This document shows positions 31,913-41,139 of a DNA stretch of 64,000 nucleotides, piece by piece. Every line of letters starts with the position of its first letter. The stretch's first letter is position 1. The position numbers and the translations under genes are program-made. Below the pieces are notes generated by a model. The model did not search any database. It was not told the DNA's origin and saw only the letters and a program-made list of their open reading frames with translations. Source of the stretch: Prorocentrum cordatum (taxonomy: Eukaryota; Sar; Dinophyceae; Prorocentrales; Prorocentraceae); assembly GCA_963575745.1 (NCBI GenBank), contig CAUYUJ010016704.1, positions 188,001-252,000 of the forward strand, written 5' to 3'.

Positions 31913-34900
31913 GGGCGCCTTTGGCGCCCGCCTCCTGGAAGGGTGGGCCTTCGCGGGGCCGGGGTACGCCGCCGCACGCAGTCTGCACCGACGCTGTTGC
32001 GGCTGCTAGGCGCGTTTGGGCTCAGCGAGGGCGTGAGGGTAGGAATGCGCTCTTCCAGCGATGCTGTTGCGGCCCGGCAGGGAGGAGTACGTTCCGCCAC
32101 CACGCCCTTCGCTCTGCTCCGAACCGCTTCTCGGATCCCTTCGGCCATTTTGGCCGGCGCCTGCCTCAGTCGCGCGCGCCCTCCAGGGGGCCTGCAGCTC
32201 CTGAGGTTGGTGTCCCTGCTGGTGCCTGTTCTCCTTCAAGCACCCCTGCTGCACTTGCCAAAGTCGCGCCATTCGTCGCTGACTTGTCTGCCTTGCTGCG
32301 CCTGTTTCCAGGCGCGAACATTGATATCACCCACTGGGCGGCAGCGCTGTCCCAGGTTGGGATGGGTGCTCGATGTTCTCTTGGATCTTTCTCCCGCTCA
32401 TCTATGCGTGCAATGGACAGGGACGACCCGTATTTTTTGGGGCCGCCTCCCCGCGATCCTTGGCCGTGCCCGCCTGCTCCACCTCTTGGTCCCCCGCCTG
32501 ACGGCTTGTCGGCGAGGCGCAGGGAGCGCTGGAGATTGCGGCGCGCGGCGCGGACGCTCGCGCAGTATTCTGTTATTGCGTTGAACTGGCTCACTTTGGG
32601 TCATCCTAGCCTCGCTCCCGCCGAGGCTCGTGTCCGCGCCACGGTCTCGCCCTGCCAGGAGGGCTTCCGCACCCGTATCGAACGGTTGTGTCGGATCGCA
32701 GTTCGCCTTGCCCGTGGTGGCAAGAGCGACTTAGGTCGAGCCTTCGCCAAGTTCGACTCTACTGAGGTCTCGCTCCATGGCCTGGCCACCCATGTTGCAG
32801 CTTTGGAGGCCTCCTTCACCTCCTCTTCTTCCGTACCCGCCCCCATGCGGCACTGCCCGACCAGCGCTCCTTCCGTGCCTGGTTCGTTGGCGACTGCGGC
32901 GGCTTGGGACTCCACCCAGGCCGAGCCCTTCGATTTGAAAGTCAGGGCGTCTCGCATCAAGTGGGATTATTCGCCAGAGTTTGATCCCGTTCCCTTCCTC
33001 TCCGACGCTCGAGTCCGCGAAGCTTTCATCGATCCAGAGGTGATGCGGCTACCGGCATCAGAGTGGCCTGCTGGCCAGAAGGGAGCGCGCGTCCATATGG
33101 ACCGCGCCGAGCTGTGGGCCCTACTCCAGAAGTGGGATGCCTGTGGCGCCCTGTACCTGACTCCTGCTTCGGACCTCGCCTGGGATGAAGCCCGTGGAGC
33201 TTTCAGGGTACCGAAGGACAGCGATTTCGACAGGCTGATCCTGAACCCCACGGTCGTGAACAGCCGCTGTGCTTCAATTTCGTCCAGCACCCAGCGCCTT
33301 GGCCAAGGTTTCCTGCTGTGCCGTTTGGGGCTGGCACCTGGGGAGTGGCTGGCAGTTTCTTGTGTCGACCTACGGGAGTTTTACTATACTTTCCGCGTCC
33401 CCCCCGCGCGCGCCAGACGTAACGCCCTGCGCGTTCGCCTGCCATCCTCGCGTTTCAAGGCCTTTCGAGCCTGGCGCCCCGAGCTGGAAGGTGTGGATGT
33501 CGCGCCCTGCCTCAATGCTCTGGCGATGGGCGACAACCTGGCTGTGGAGATTGCCAACTCTGCGCATGAAGGCGTCTTGCACAGCTTCGGGGCTTTGCGG
33601 CCTCACGAGCAGGTTGTCCACCGCTCGCCCTTCCCGCGGGGCCCGTTTGTCGAGATGCTGAATATTGATGACCATACAGGTTTTCAGAAGCTCTCGTGGC
33701 GTGGCTCCGCTCCTCGCCCCGTCGACCCGTGTCGCCGTGATCGTGAGGTCTTTGCCGCCTGTGATGCGGGCTACCCGCGCGTGGGCCTGATACAGCATCC
33801 AGGCAAGCGCGCGCGCGGCGAAACGCACAAGGTGGTGGTGGGCGCCGAGGTGGAGGGGCGCATAGGCATCGTCTGCGCTCCTCCTGTGCGGACGGTGGCC
33901 TTGTGCAGACTGACCCTGATCCAAATCTACCTCGGGATCACCACCCGCTCCCTGCTAGCCTCTCTTGTGGGCTGCTGGGTCCAGGTCTTCCTCTATCGCC
34001 GCCCGATGCTCGCCATCTTTACGCACGTCTACAACTTCTTGTCGCGCCTGGCGACCGAGGACGGCATCGAATACGACTTGCCCTCTTATGTTCGCGACGA
34101 GCTTCTGGCCTGCACCTTTTTAGCCTTTACGGCTATAACCGACCTTCGGGCGCAGCCTTGCCCCGAGGTGTTCGGTACGGGCGCGTCTCTCGGCTGGGGG
34201 GGCGTTGTCCGCGCTCCTATCAGCCCGCAGCTCTCCGCCGAGCTGTGGCGCAGATCGGAGCACGGGGGGTGGCACACGATTCTGCACAATCGGAGCCTCC
34301 TCGCCGTACTCAGCCGCGGCATGCCCTTGGGCCCTGAGCTCACCCAACTGCATCACGACCTGGGGCTCCCGTCTATTGAGCCCCCCGTCGCGCCGCGTTG
34401 GGTCACCGAGCTATCAGAGGCGCTGCGCATTCGGCTCGCGTACAAATGGGAGTTTCGCATGCCTCGTCACATCAATATCCTTGAGACCACAGTGTATAAG
34501 AGTCTGTGCAAATACTGTTGTGTTCGCCTCCCTGACTCTCGTATCCCCGTTCTCCTGGATTCAAAAGTGGCTTTGGGCGCGACCGCGCACGGGCGTAGCA
34601 GCTCTCCTGGTCTATCTCATGTTCTCTCGACCACTTTGCCCTATGTGATAGGAGGAGGTTTATATATGGGAGGCATGTACGTGCCCACGGACGTGCATAG
34701 GGCCGACGATCCCACGCGCAACCGTGCGGTGAGGCCCCCGTCCCGTGACCCTCCCGCCTGGTTAGTGGAAGCAGAGAGAGGAGAATTTACTCGCTTTGAT
34801 TGCATCGCGTACGCCGACTCCCGCTCGTCATTCCCTACTTGTCTCTGGGGCCGATTTGTTGCGCAGCTTGTGGCTCGTGGCCCCGAGGGGTTGCTCAGCC

Positions 34901-37036
34901 ACCGTTGGGCGGCCGCCCCCCCCCTCTCGGTGGGTGCGGGGATGGCCGCCGACGCCGCCGGCGACGGCGCCCAGGGCGAAGCCCTCGACCCCTCGGGCGC
35001 CGCCGAGAGCAGCAGCGGAGCTGCTCTCGCCAGCGGAGAGCGTCGCGGGCCTCGCAACGCGCTCTTCGCTGACAGCGACCGGCCTCTCACATCCACAGCA
35101 GACGCCACGCCCAAAGCGTCTGCGTCCTCGGAGGGCGGCTCGCACGGCCCCGACCCTGCCGCCGCCAGCGCTGGTTCGGCTCCCCCGGCCGCCAAGCGTG
35201 CTCCGCCTCTGGCCCTCCGCTCCAAGGCCGCGGCGGCCCCTCCGCCTGCGATCGGGGGGGGCTCGTCGCGCGTCGGCTCACGGGAAGCGCCAAAGGGGGC
35301 CACGGCTGCTACCCCCCGCATCTTCCAGCGAGCGGCCAGGGTGAGCGCCTCTCGCCAACTGCTTGGCGGCGTGGACGGGGCCTCGCGCAGCACCATCGAA
35401 GCCGCCTTCAGGCGCCAGTCCCTAGTCTACCATCCAGACAGGACTCCTGCGCACTTGGGGGCCGATGAGCGAGCAGCCCGCGCGCTCAACTGGAAGCAGC
35501 TCTGTGACACCAAGTCAGTGTTGCTCCAGGCCCTCTCGCAGGCCGCCGCGCCGCCCGCTGGTCCTAGCACGGGCGGTGACGGTCCTGCCGCTCGCGCCTA
35601 CGCCCAGGCAATAGCGGCAGGGAAGGGCGCCCGCAAGGGCAAGCTGGCTCCTGGGTCGACCATGGCCCTTCAGGCGCTCGAAGAAGCGGTCTCTTCGCGG
35701 GTCGCCCTGGCGAGTGCCGAGCTGGCCCCTCGGGCTGCCCTCCCCGCCTCGGGCGCGCCTCTCCCAAGGAGCGGGGTTTCGTCTGCCCTCGCGACGCGGG
35801 CGGCTGAGGCTGATGCCATCCTCGCCTCCGCCGTGTCGCGCGGCCGCGTGGAGCTCGACGCACTCCGCACCGCGCGTGCCGACGCCACCAGGCGCACGGT
35901 GCAGGCTCCTGCACGCGGCGAAGGCGAGCGTGCCGTCGCTCGTGCCGAGCACGCGGAAGGGATGGCCGATCGCGCCTACTTCCGACGCTTGCGCGAGGCC
36001 GCCAGTCGTGAGGCCGCGGGCTTGCCGCGTACGGCTCCCGTCCAGCTGGGTCGGGATTGGCGCAAAACTCTGCGCGCCGTCCTGCACAGCGCTGAGGTCT
36101 CGACGGGCCTCGCCAACGCGGATCGTGCCGCTCGTGCTGGGGACGCCCCCGCGTCGTCCACTGGGCGCTCCCTGGCCGAGGTGGAAGCTGTGGACCCGCG
36201 CGCCTTGGCGAGACCTGCCGACGACCCAGCGTCCAGCTTCAGCCGTCGTGTGGGCGCGCGGTCCGCGCCCGCCTGGGCCCGCGGGACGAAGCTGTCGAGG
36301 ACCAGCCCAATCGCGGGGGTCACGCGCCGCACTCCGCCTCGCGCACGGGCGCCACGCGCAACAGGCGCGCCAAGAAGCAGCGGCGAGCTTCGACGGCGGC
36401 GCTCCCCGCCCCTGAGGGGGGGGCCGCCACGGCGCCGGGCCGCAGGGCGCGTCGCACTGCTAATGCGCGCCGCTGGGCAGGCGCGGCACGCCCCAGCTCC
36501 GCCGCGGGAGTGGGCCCTCCACCGCGGAGCCGCAGCCCTGCCCGCAGCCGCACGCGGTCTCCGAACCCGTACGGGACTGATCACACCTCTCCCTCGGGAG
36601 GCTGCTCCTCGCCTCCCACCGACGGCTCGATCTCGCCTGAGGAGCCTTCGGGGCCGCCGGCGGGGGAGGCATCGGAGGGCCCGCACACTCCTGACGGGTC
36701 TCCGCCCGCGAGCGCCCGCAGCCGCTCGAGAGCGGAGCCCGCGTGCGAGGAGGACTCTCCGACGGAGCTCGAGGACGTCGTGCTGAGTGCCCTCGCTGAC
36801 TCCTCGGTGGACCTCGAGCGCGTCGTGGCGGGCCTGAACCCCGAGGTCCTCCTCCGCTTGCAGGCGGCTTTCCCTCGCCGCGCGGAGGCCTCTCCGCCCG
36901 CCGCTCACGCCGCGGCTCGCAGCCGCTCTCGGGGCCGCGGCACGCGTGCAGGCTCCGAGACGCCGCGGCCCGACCCCCCGCCGCCGCCACCACCCCGTCA
37001 CCACTCTGGTGGGCGTGCGGCGTCGCGATCCCGCGG
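31913..37036 (+). pseudogene. reverse transcriptase-RNase H-J domain polyprotein (segment 2)
   Basis: Open in one frame from before 31913 to 36786, including the N-terminal part that is frameshifted in segment 1. RT motif A keeps the catalytic Asp ('CVDLREFYYTF'; the preceding Asp is Val). Motif C reads 'LNIDDHTGF'. The first RNase H Asp is lost: GAC has become GGC at 34180-34182 ('VFGTGASLGWGG'). The J domain at about 35344-35539 is intact with HPD at 35431-35439. Near 36250 one G is missing relative to segment 1, and the true C-terminus continues in the frame 36510-37036 as an Arg/Ser-rich tail with 'TELEDVVLSALADSSVDLER'. RT and HPD are kept while RNase H is damaged, so this copy is probably non-autonomous. 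Confidence 0.8.
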
Positions 37037-37341
37037 GTCGGTAGCCGCAGGGGCTTTTTTTTGCGTTTCTTTTAGTTTGTTATTTAGGGTCTTTTGTAGG
37101 TTTTTTGATCTCAGCTCTCGATATTTTTTTTATTTTCCTTTTGTTAGTCTTCTATTTTATTTTTTAGTTTGTCTTGTTGTTTTTTTTTTTAGGCGAATAT
37201 TTGTTTTTCTTCTTTATAGTCTTCTGTCCTCTCTGTAGTTTTTTCTGTATTTTATCTATTCTTTTTTTATTTTATAATTTTTTTTTTTTTCCTTTTTATT
37301 TTTAATATCTTAGTTTATTGATTTGTTTTTGCTTTCTTTAG
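37037..37341 (+). other. T-rich candidate intron between pol and recombinase
   Basis: 305 bp, overwhelmingly T on the + strand, inside an otherwise GC-rich element. It starts GT ('gg|gtcggtagcc') and ends in 'tttttgctttctttag|t'. Removing it joins the pol C-terminal frame to the recombinase frame without a shift (gg+t, Gly). The alternative donor at 37041 would not keep frame. Confidence 0.5.
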
Positions 37342-37408
37342 TCGAGCGAACGCGCGCGACTCCTCTCGTGCGCCTTCGCGTCAGGCGACGTCGCCTGGGC
37401 GTCGCGAG

Positions 37409-39718
37409 GTGCGCTCCCCTCGAGTCGCTCCGAAGCGTCGCCCGTGCCCCGCCACTTCGCAGCAGCCAGCCACGCCCCGCCATGGTGCGAGCTCGGACGT
37501 CGCCTTCGCAGGCAGCTCCCGCGCGGACTCCGCTGCTCAGGCCCCTCCGACTTCGGTAGGCATGCGCTCTTCCAGCGATGCTGTTGCGGCCCCGCAGGGA
37601 GGAGGGCGCGCCGCCGAGGAAGGGGGGTCTTCGAGTGGCTTCGCGCTTGGCCGAGCTTCAGAGCCCGAGCTGCATCTCAGCGGCTCTCACAGCGGTGACG
37701 CTGGAAGCGCCGCGGCTGCAGCCTTCGCAGCGCGGCGCACGGCCTCTGCGGCCGCTGAGCAGCCCTTGCCTCCAGGGGCCGCCAGCGCCCTAGCGTGGCG
37801 CCACAATATCGGCGGTGAGAAGATCACTGTGGTGAGGTGGGGACCCGCCTGGCAAGCTGCCTTCCAGAGCGCGGCGTCGTGGCTGAGGTCTTTCGCACCC
37901 GCAGGGGCCGCCGAGCCCGAGGGCAAGGATGACTTGCACTGCCTCCTGCGGGCCTTGCACGCCTACAAGCGCCTGTTCCAGACAGGCGGCGCCGAGCCGA
38001 TCGACGAGGCCTCGTGGTTGCATCCTTACGTGGCCGTCGTCGAGCCCGAGGCTATCCCCGCGCATGCTGACCTCCAAGCCATGGGGGCGGGCGCCATCCG
38101 TGGCATCGGGCTCGGCTCAAAGATCGAGCAGCGGCGGCGCGCGGGCAAATTGGCCTGCCTTTTCGACCTTCTGTACCATGTGCAGGACAGTCACGGCGCC
38201 ATCCCAGCAGCGCTGTGGGGATCCCACTCCCCTCCGTCCGAGATCCTCGACGCCTTCGCGGAGGTGGTGCCCGTTCCACATCATTCGGGTTTCACGTCCT
38301 CGGCAGCTCGTTCCGAGCTCGCCGAAGCAGCCGCAGCTGCGCGTGCTGAGCCGCGCCCGCCTTTTGACTGGGCGACCCTCGAGGGAGGGGACGCTCTGCC
38401 AGCCGAGATCGAAGCAGGGGCTCGCCGTGCCTACCGTAACATGGGCGGATCCTTCAGCTCGGCGCGGGCGATGCTGGCGGAGGCGTCGGGGTTCGAGACC
38501 GACGGGCGGGACGCCCTCGTTCCGCCCTTTTACGCGTCCAGGCGCAGGAGGGCCGCCACGCTGATCAGCTCTCCAAGCCCTGGCCGCCCTGCGCTCATCC
38601 TGTGGTGCGTCTGCGGCCTCTGCATCTCTCTGGGAGCCGCGGCGCCGACCGCAGGCCAAGGGCTTAGTCGGGCTGCGCCTTCCGCGCCCGCTCGCCCTCC
38701 GCGCACTCCCTTCGTGCGCGATTCTCACCTCACCTCCGCGTATCTCGACCGTCGCTCGAGATCGATTGATGCGTTCGAGCTGTGGTTAGCAGAACACACT
38801 GGCGTGCCACCCGCCACACTTTACCGAAGCGGGATACTTCTCGCCCGTTTCCTCGCGACCTTCGGCGTGTGGCTTCTTGATGCAGGTTTCCCTCATTATA
38901 TTTTGGTCCATGCCATCTTGGGAATCCAAAGCGCCCATCCGCATTGGAAGGCCTTTCTGACAGAAGCTTGGGACGTAGCGAAACAATGGAAGCTTGCGGA
39001 GCCGCCAAAGCTTCGTCCCCCCTTGCCGCGCGCGCTGCTGCGCGCCATGGTCGGGCTCTGTCTCGCCTGGGACTGGCCTGTGATGGCGGCGCTGCTGCTC
39101 ATGGGCTTCACGATGTTCCTCAGGCCTGGCGAACTGCTGGCGTCACGCCGCTGTGACCTGTCGCTTCCATGCGACCGCCTCGAAGTTGAAGGGGATGCTT
39201 TTCTTTCGATTCTTGTTCCAAAGACCAGAAGAACGTACCCGACGCAACATGCTCGCTGCTCCGATCGGGGCACGGTGAAGGTATTGAATCAAGTGTTTGG
39301 GAGGTTGGCTTCCACCGATCCTCTCGCCCCCTTCGGCGCGAGCGGCTTCCGTACTCGGTGGAATCATCTGCTTTTGGCTCTGGGCGTCCCTCTTGCCAAA
39401 GCAGGTCAGGGGCTCAACCTGACGCCCGCTTGTCTGCGGGGCTCTGGCGCAACAGACTTCTTTATCGCTACGGAAGACGTCCCCCGCGTCTTCTGGCGAG
39501 GGCGCTGGCGTCAAGCTTCCAGTGCCGAGCGCTACCTGCAAGCCGCCGCCGCCTCCACAGTTCTTGCTGCGCTGCCCGAGCACGCACGGGCTCGTATCTT
39601 GTTCTTCGCCACCGCCAGCGACCGCCTTGTCGCTTCGTTCCTCCACGTCGGCCCCGCCGCTTGGCCTGCCCTGCTTGCGGCCGCCCGCCAAAACCTTGTC
39701 ACTTCGCAAGGTCCTTGA
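37409..39718 (+). CDS. tyrosine recombinase of the DIRS-type element
   Basis: Open to TGA 39716-39718, immediately before repeat B1. The first ATG is 37409, but the frame is open back to 37343 and may be joined by splicing to pol. The N-terminal ~450 residues are of unknown type, beginning Ser/Arg/Pro-rich, then 'NIGGEKITVVRWGPAWQAAF'. The recombinase core starts about 38760 ('DAFELWLAEHTGVPPATLYR'). Catalytic signature: Arg I in 'MFLRPGELL' (39122-39124), Lys in 'LVPKTRRT', Arg II in 'TPACLRGSGATDFF' (39437-39439), and 'GRWRQASSAERYLQ' with the nucleophilic Tyr at 39533-39535. The box-II His of H-x-x-R is Ala here. It should recombine a circular cDNA into the genome at a short core. Confidence 0.85.
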   Translation: MRSPRVAPKRRPCPATSQQPATPRHGASSDVAFAGSSRADSAAQAPPTSVGMRSSSDAVAAPQGGGRAAEEGGSSSGFALGRASEPELHLSGSHSGDAGSAAAAAFAARRTASAAAEQPLPPGAASALAWRHNIGGEKITVVRWGPAWQAAFQSAASWLRSFAPAGAAEPEGKDDLHCLLRALHAYKRLFQTGGAEPIDEASWLHPYVAVVEPEAIPAHADLQAMGAGAIRGIGLGSKIEQRRRAGKLACLFDLLYHVQDSHGAIPAALWGSHSPPSEILDAFAEVVPVPHHSGFTSSAARSELAEAAAAARAEPRPPFDWATLEGGDALPAEIEAGARRAYRNMGGSFSSARAMLAEASGFETDGRDALVPPFYASRRRRAATLISSPSPGRPALILWCVCGLCISLGAAAPTAGQGLSRAAPSAPARPPRTPFVRDSHLTSAYLDRRSRSIDAFELWLAEHTGVPPATLYRSGILLARFLATFGVWLLDAGFPHYILVHAILGIQSAHPHWKAFLTEAWDVAKQWKLAEPPKLRPPLPRALLRAMVGLCLAWDWPVMAALLLMGFTMFLRPGELLASRRCDLSLPCDRLEVEGDAFLSILVPKTRRTYPTQHARCSDRGTVKVLNQVFGRLASTDPLAPFGASGFRTRWNHLLLALGVPLAKAGQGLNLTPACLRGSGATDFFIATEDVPRVFWRGRWRQASSAERYLQAAAASTVLAALPEHARARILFFATASDRLVASFLHVGPAAWPALLAAARQNLVTSQGP
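37555..37604 (+). promoter_or_regulatory. second copy of the conserved 50-bp block
   Basis: Matches 25276-25325 at all but one or two positions, including 'ggtagg.atgcgctcttcca' and 'gcggccccgcagggaggag'. In both places the same reading (MRSSSDAVAAPQGG) is open. Here it is in the recombinase frame. Confidence 0.45.
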
Positions 39719-39729
39719 GCACGGGTATG

Positions 39730-39887
39730 GCTGCCTCGCCGACATCGGCGACCAGACGGACTCCACCGTCTGACGAGCGGCGCCCCGGCTTGAGCGCGCG
39801 GGACGGGCCTGCCCATTTTGGGCCGCCCCGCGCGCGCACGCCGCGGCCGCGCTCGGAGACAGCTCGCTGGCGCGCGAGCGGGAGAAT
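39730..39887 (+). repeat. terminal repeat B1
   Basis: 158 bp beginning 'gctgcctcgccgacatcggc' and ending 'cgcgcgagcgggagaat'; it matches B2 (39976-40133) at the same length with very few differences. Confidence 0.9.
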
Positions 39888-39936
39888 GCTTTTTCTATTC
39901 TCTGTGAGCAAGCTCCTGCTGTCTCCGCAGCTTCTC
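39886..39936 (+). repeat. terminal repeat A2
   Basis: 51 bp matching A1, overlapping the final AT of B1. The B1-A2 join reproduces what a circular element junction would contain. Confidence 0.9.
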
Positions 39937-39975
39937 AGCCCCCCTCCCTCCTCTCCCACTCTAAGGCTGACGGGC

Positions 39976-40133
39976 GCTGCCTCGCCGACCTCGGCGACCA
40001 GACGGACTCCACCGTCTGACGCGCGGCGCCCCGGCTTGAGCGCGCGGGACGGGCCTGCCCATTTTGGGCCGCCCCGCGCGCGCACGCCGCGGCCGCGCTC
40101 GGAGACAGCTCGCTAGCGCGCGAGCGGGAGAAT
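39976..40133 (+). repeat. terminal repeat B2 (right end of element)
   Basis: 158 bp ending 'cgagcgggagaat', followed directly by 'catcatcatcatcctcc', the continuation of the CTC/CAT tract seen at the left end. Confidence 0.9.
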
Positions 40134-40404
40134 CATCATCATCATCCTCCCCCTCCTCCTCCTCCCCCTCCTCCTCCTCCTCCTCCTGCCGCGGAGCTTG
40201 TCCGCGAGGTGCTCCGGCTGGCCGCCGAGCGAGCCAGGTCTCCTAGACCTCCCTTCCCGCCTCCTCTCCCCGCTGCGACCCTTGTCTCCCTGACCCTGGC
40301 GCCCTCCTCGGCTGCGAGCGAGCCAGGTCTCCTAGACCTCCCTTCCCGCCTCCTCTCCCCGCTGCGACCCTTGTCTCCCTGACCCTGGCGCCCTCCTCGG
40401 CTGC
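40134..40404. repeat. CAT/CTC tract and 89-bp duplication
   Basis: (CAT)4 and CTC repeats to about 40190, then two near-identical 89-bp copies (40227-40315, 40316-40404) starting 'gagcgagccaggtctcctag'. Confidence 0.85.
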
Positions 40405-40461
40405 GGGACCCGTCTTTCCGTCTTTCCGGCTCCCACCCGGGTCCCACGCTCCCGTCTCTCC

Positions 40462-40661
40462 TCGGGGGCGGAAAAGAGGGGGGTGATGACTAGACTAGGG
40501 GGGGGTGGATCTCATGGCGAGGGCCATGATCTTTCCCCAGATTCCATGGCGCCTCTCCTTACTTCCTTACGTCCCTGGCCCCCCCCGCTGGGCCGCGCAC
40601 GTGCCGCCGGTCATGATTTGCACCCCCCCCTCTTGGACACCCACCTCTTGGCCGCTCCCGG
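40462..40661. mobile_element. TCGGG-type MITE
   Basis: About 200 bp from 'tcgggggcggaaaagagggg' to 'cctcttggccgctcccg'. The flanks TCTCC/CCTCC are a near-match 5-bp duplication. Same family as 18386, 43122 and 59289. Confidence 0.8.
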
Positions 40662-41139
40662 CCTCCGGCTCCAGCCCCCGCCACTCCGACGCCTGGCCTC
40701 GGGCCCCGGCCCGCCCGCGCGGGCCCTCCACAGGGCCGGCCCGTCGTTGTCGACGGGGCGCGTCCCGCTCCGCCCCGCTCCGTTCCTTCGCAGGCCTAGA
40801 GGTTGACACCAACACCAATTTCGGCGGTGTGCCTCCAACGAGGGCAGGAGATCCCGATCTCGGCGATGGCGGTGATAATTCGGGCTTCCAGGGTGGCCGA
40901 AAGATTACCACCAACACCGAAATCCAGGATCGTCTTCCCCCTGTGGAGGCAACCCCCTGTGTTGGTGCTGGTGCCAATTTCCAGGCCTCCAGTTCCTGCC
41001 AGAGTCGTCCCTCGGCAGGCGCGCCTCGCCGAAGCGACGGGTTGGCACAAACACCAACGGCCAGTTCGCAAACCCGCGGCCATGGCCGCTCGAGCCGGCC
41101 GCTCGAGGCGACGCGCGTCTCGGTGGGGCACGACGGCCC
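40662..41139. other. no gene seen; repeated 'caccaacaccaa' words
   Basis: At 40800-41050 words such as 'gacaccaacaccaatttc' and 'tggtgctggtgccaatttcc' occur in both orientations, suggesting old imperfect inverted duplication. No protein recognised. Confidence 0.35.

Larger units (their letters stand above)
22596..40133 (+). mobile_element. DIRS-order tyrosine-recombinase retrotransposon (split direct repeats)
   Basis: The element carries RT, RNase H and a tyrosine recombinase on one strand, the defining set of the DIRS order, whose DNA copies integrate by recombinase rather than by a DDE integrase. Its ends are split direct repeats: A1 (22594-22644) at the left, then B1 (39730-39887), A2 (39886-39936) and B2 (39976-40133) at the right. 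This is the PAT/Ngaro arrangement, not LTRs. Gene order is membrane ORF, Gag-like ORF, RT-RNase H-J domain, candidate intron, recombinase. An internal 6.66-kb segment appears twice around a 100-N gap; without the second copy the element is about 10.8 kb. Flanks on both sides are CTC/CAT repeats and no target duplication is seen, as expected for this order. Confidence 0.85.
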
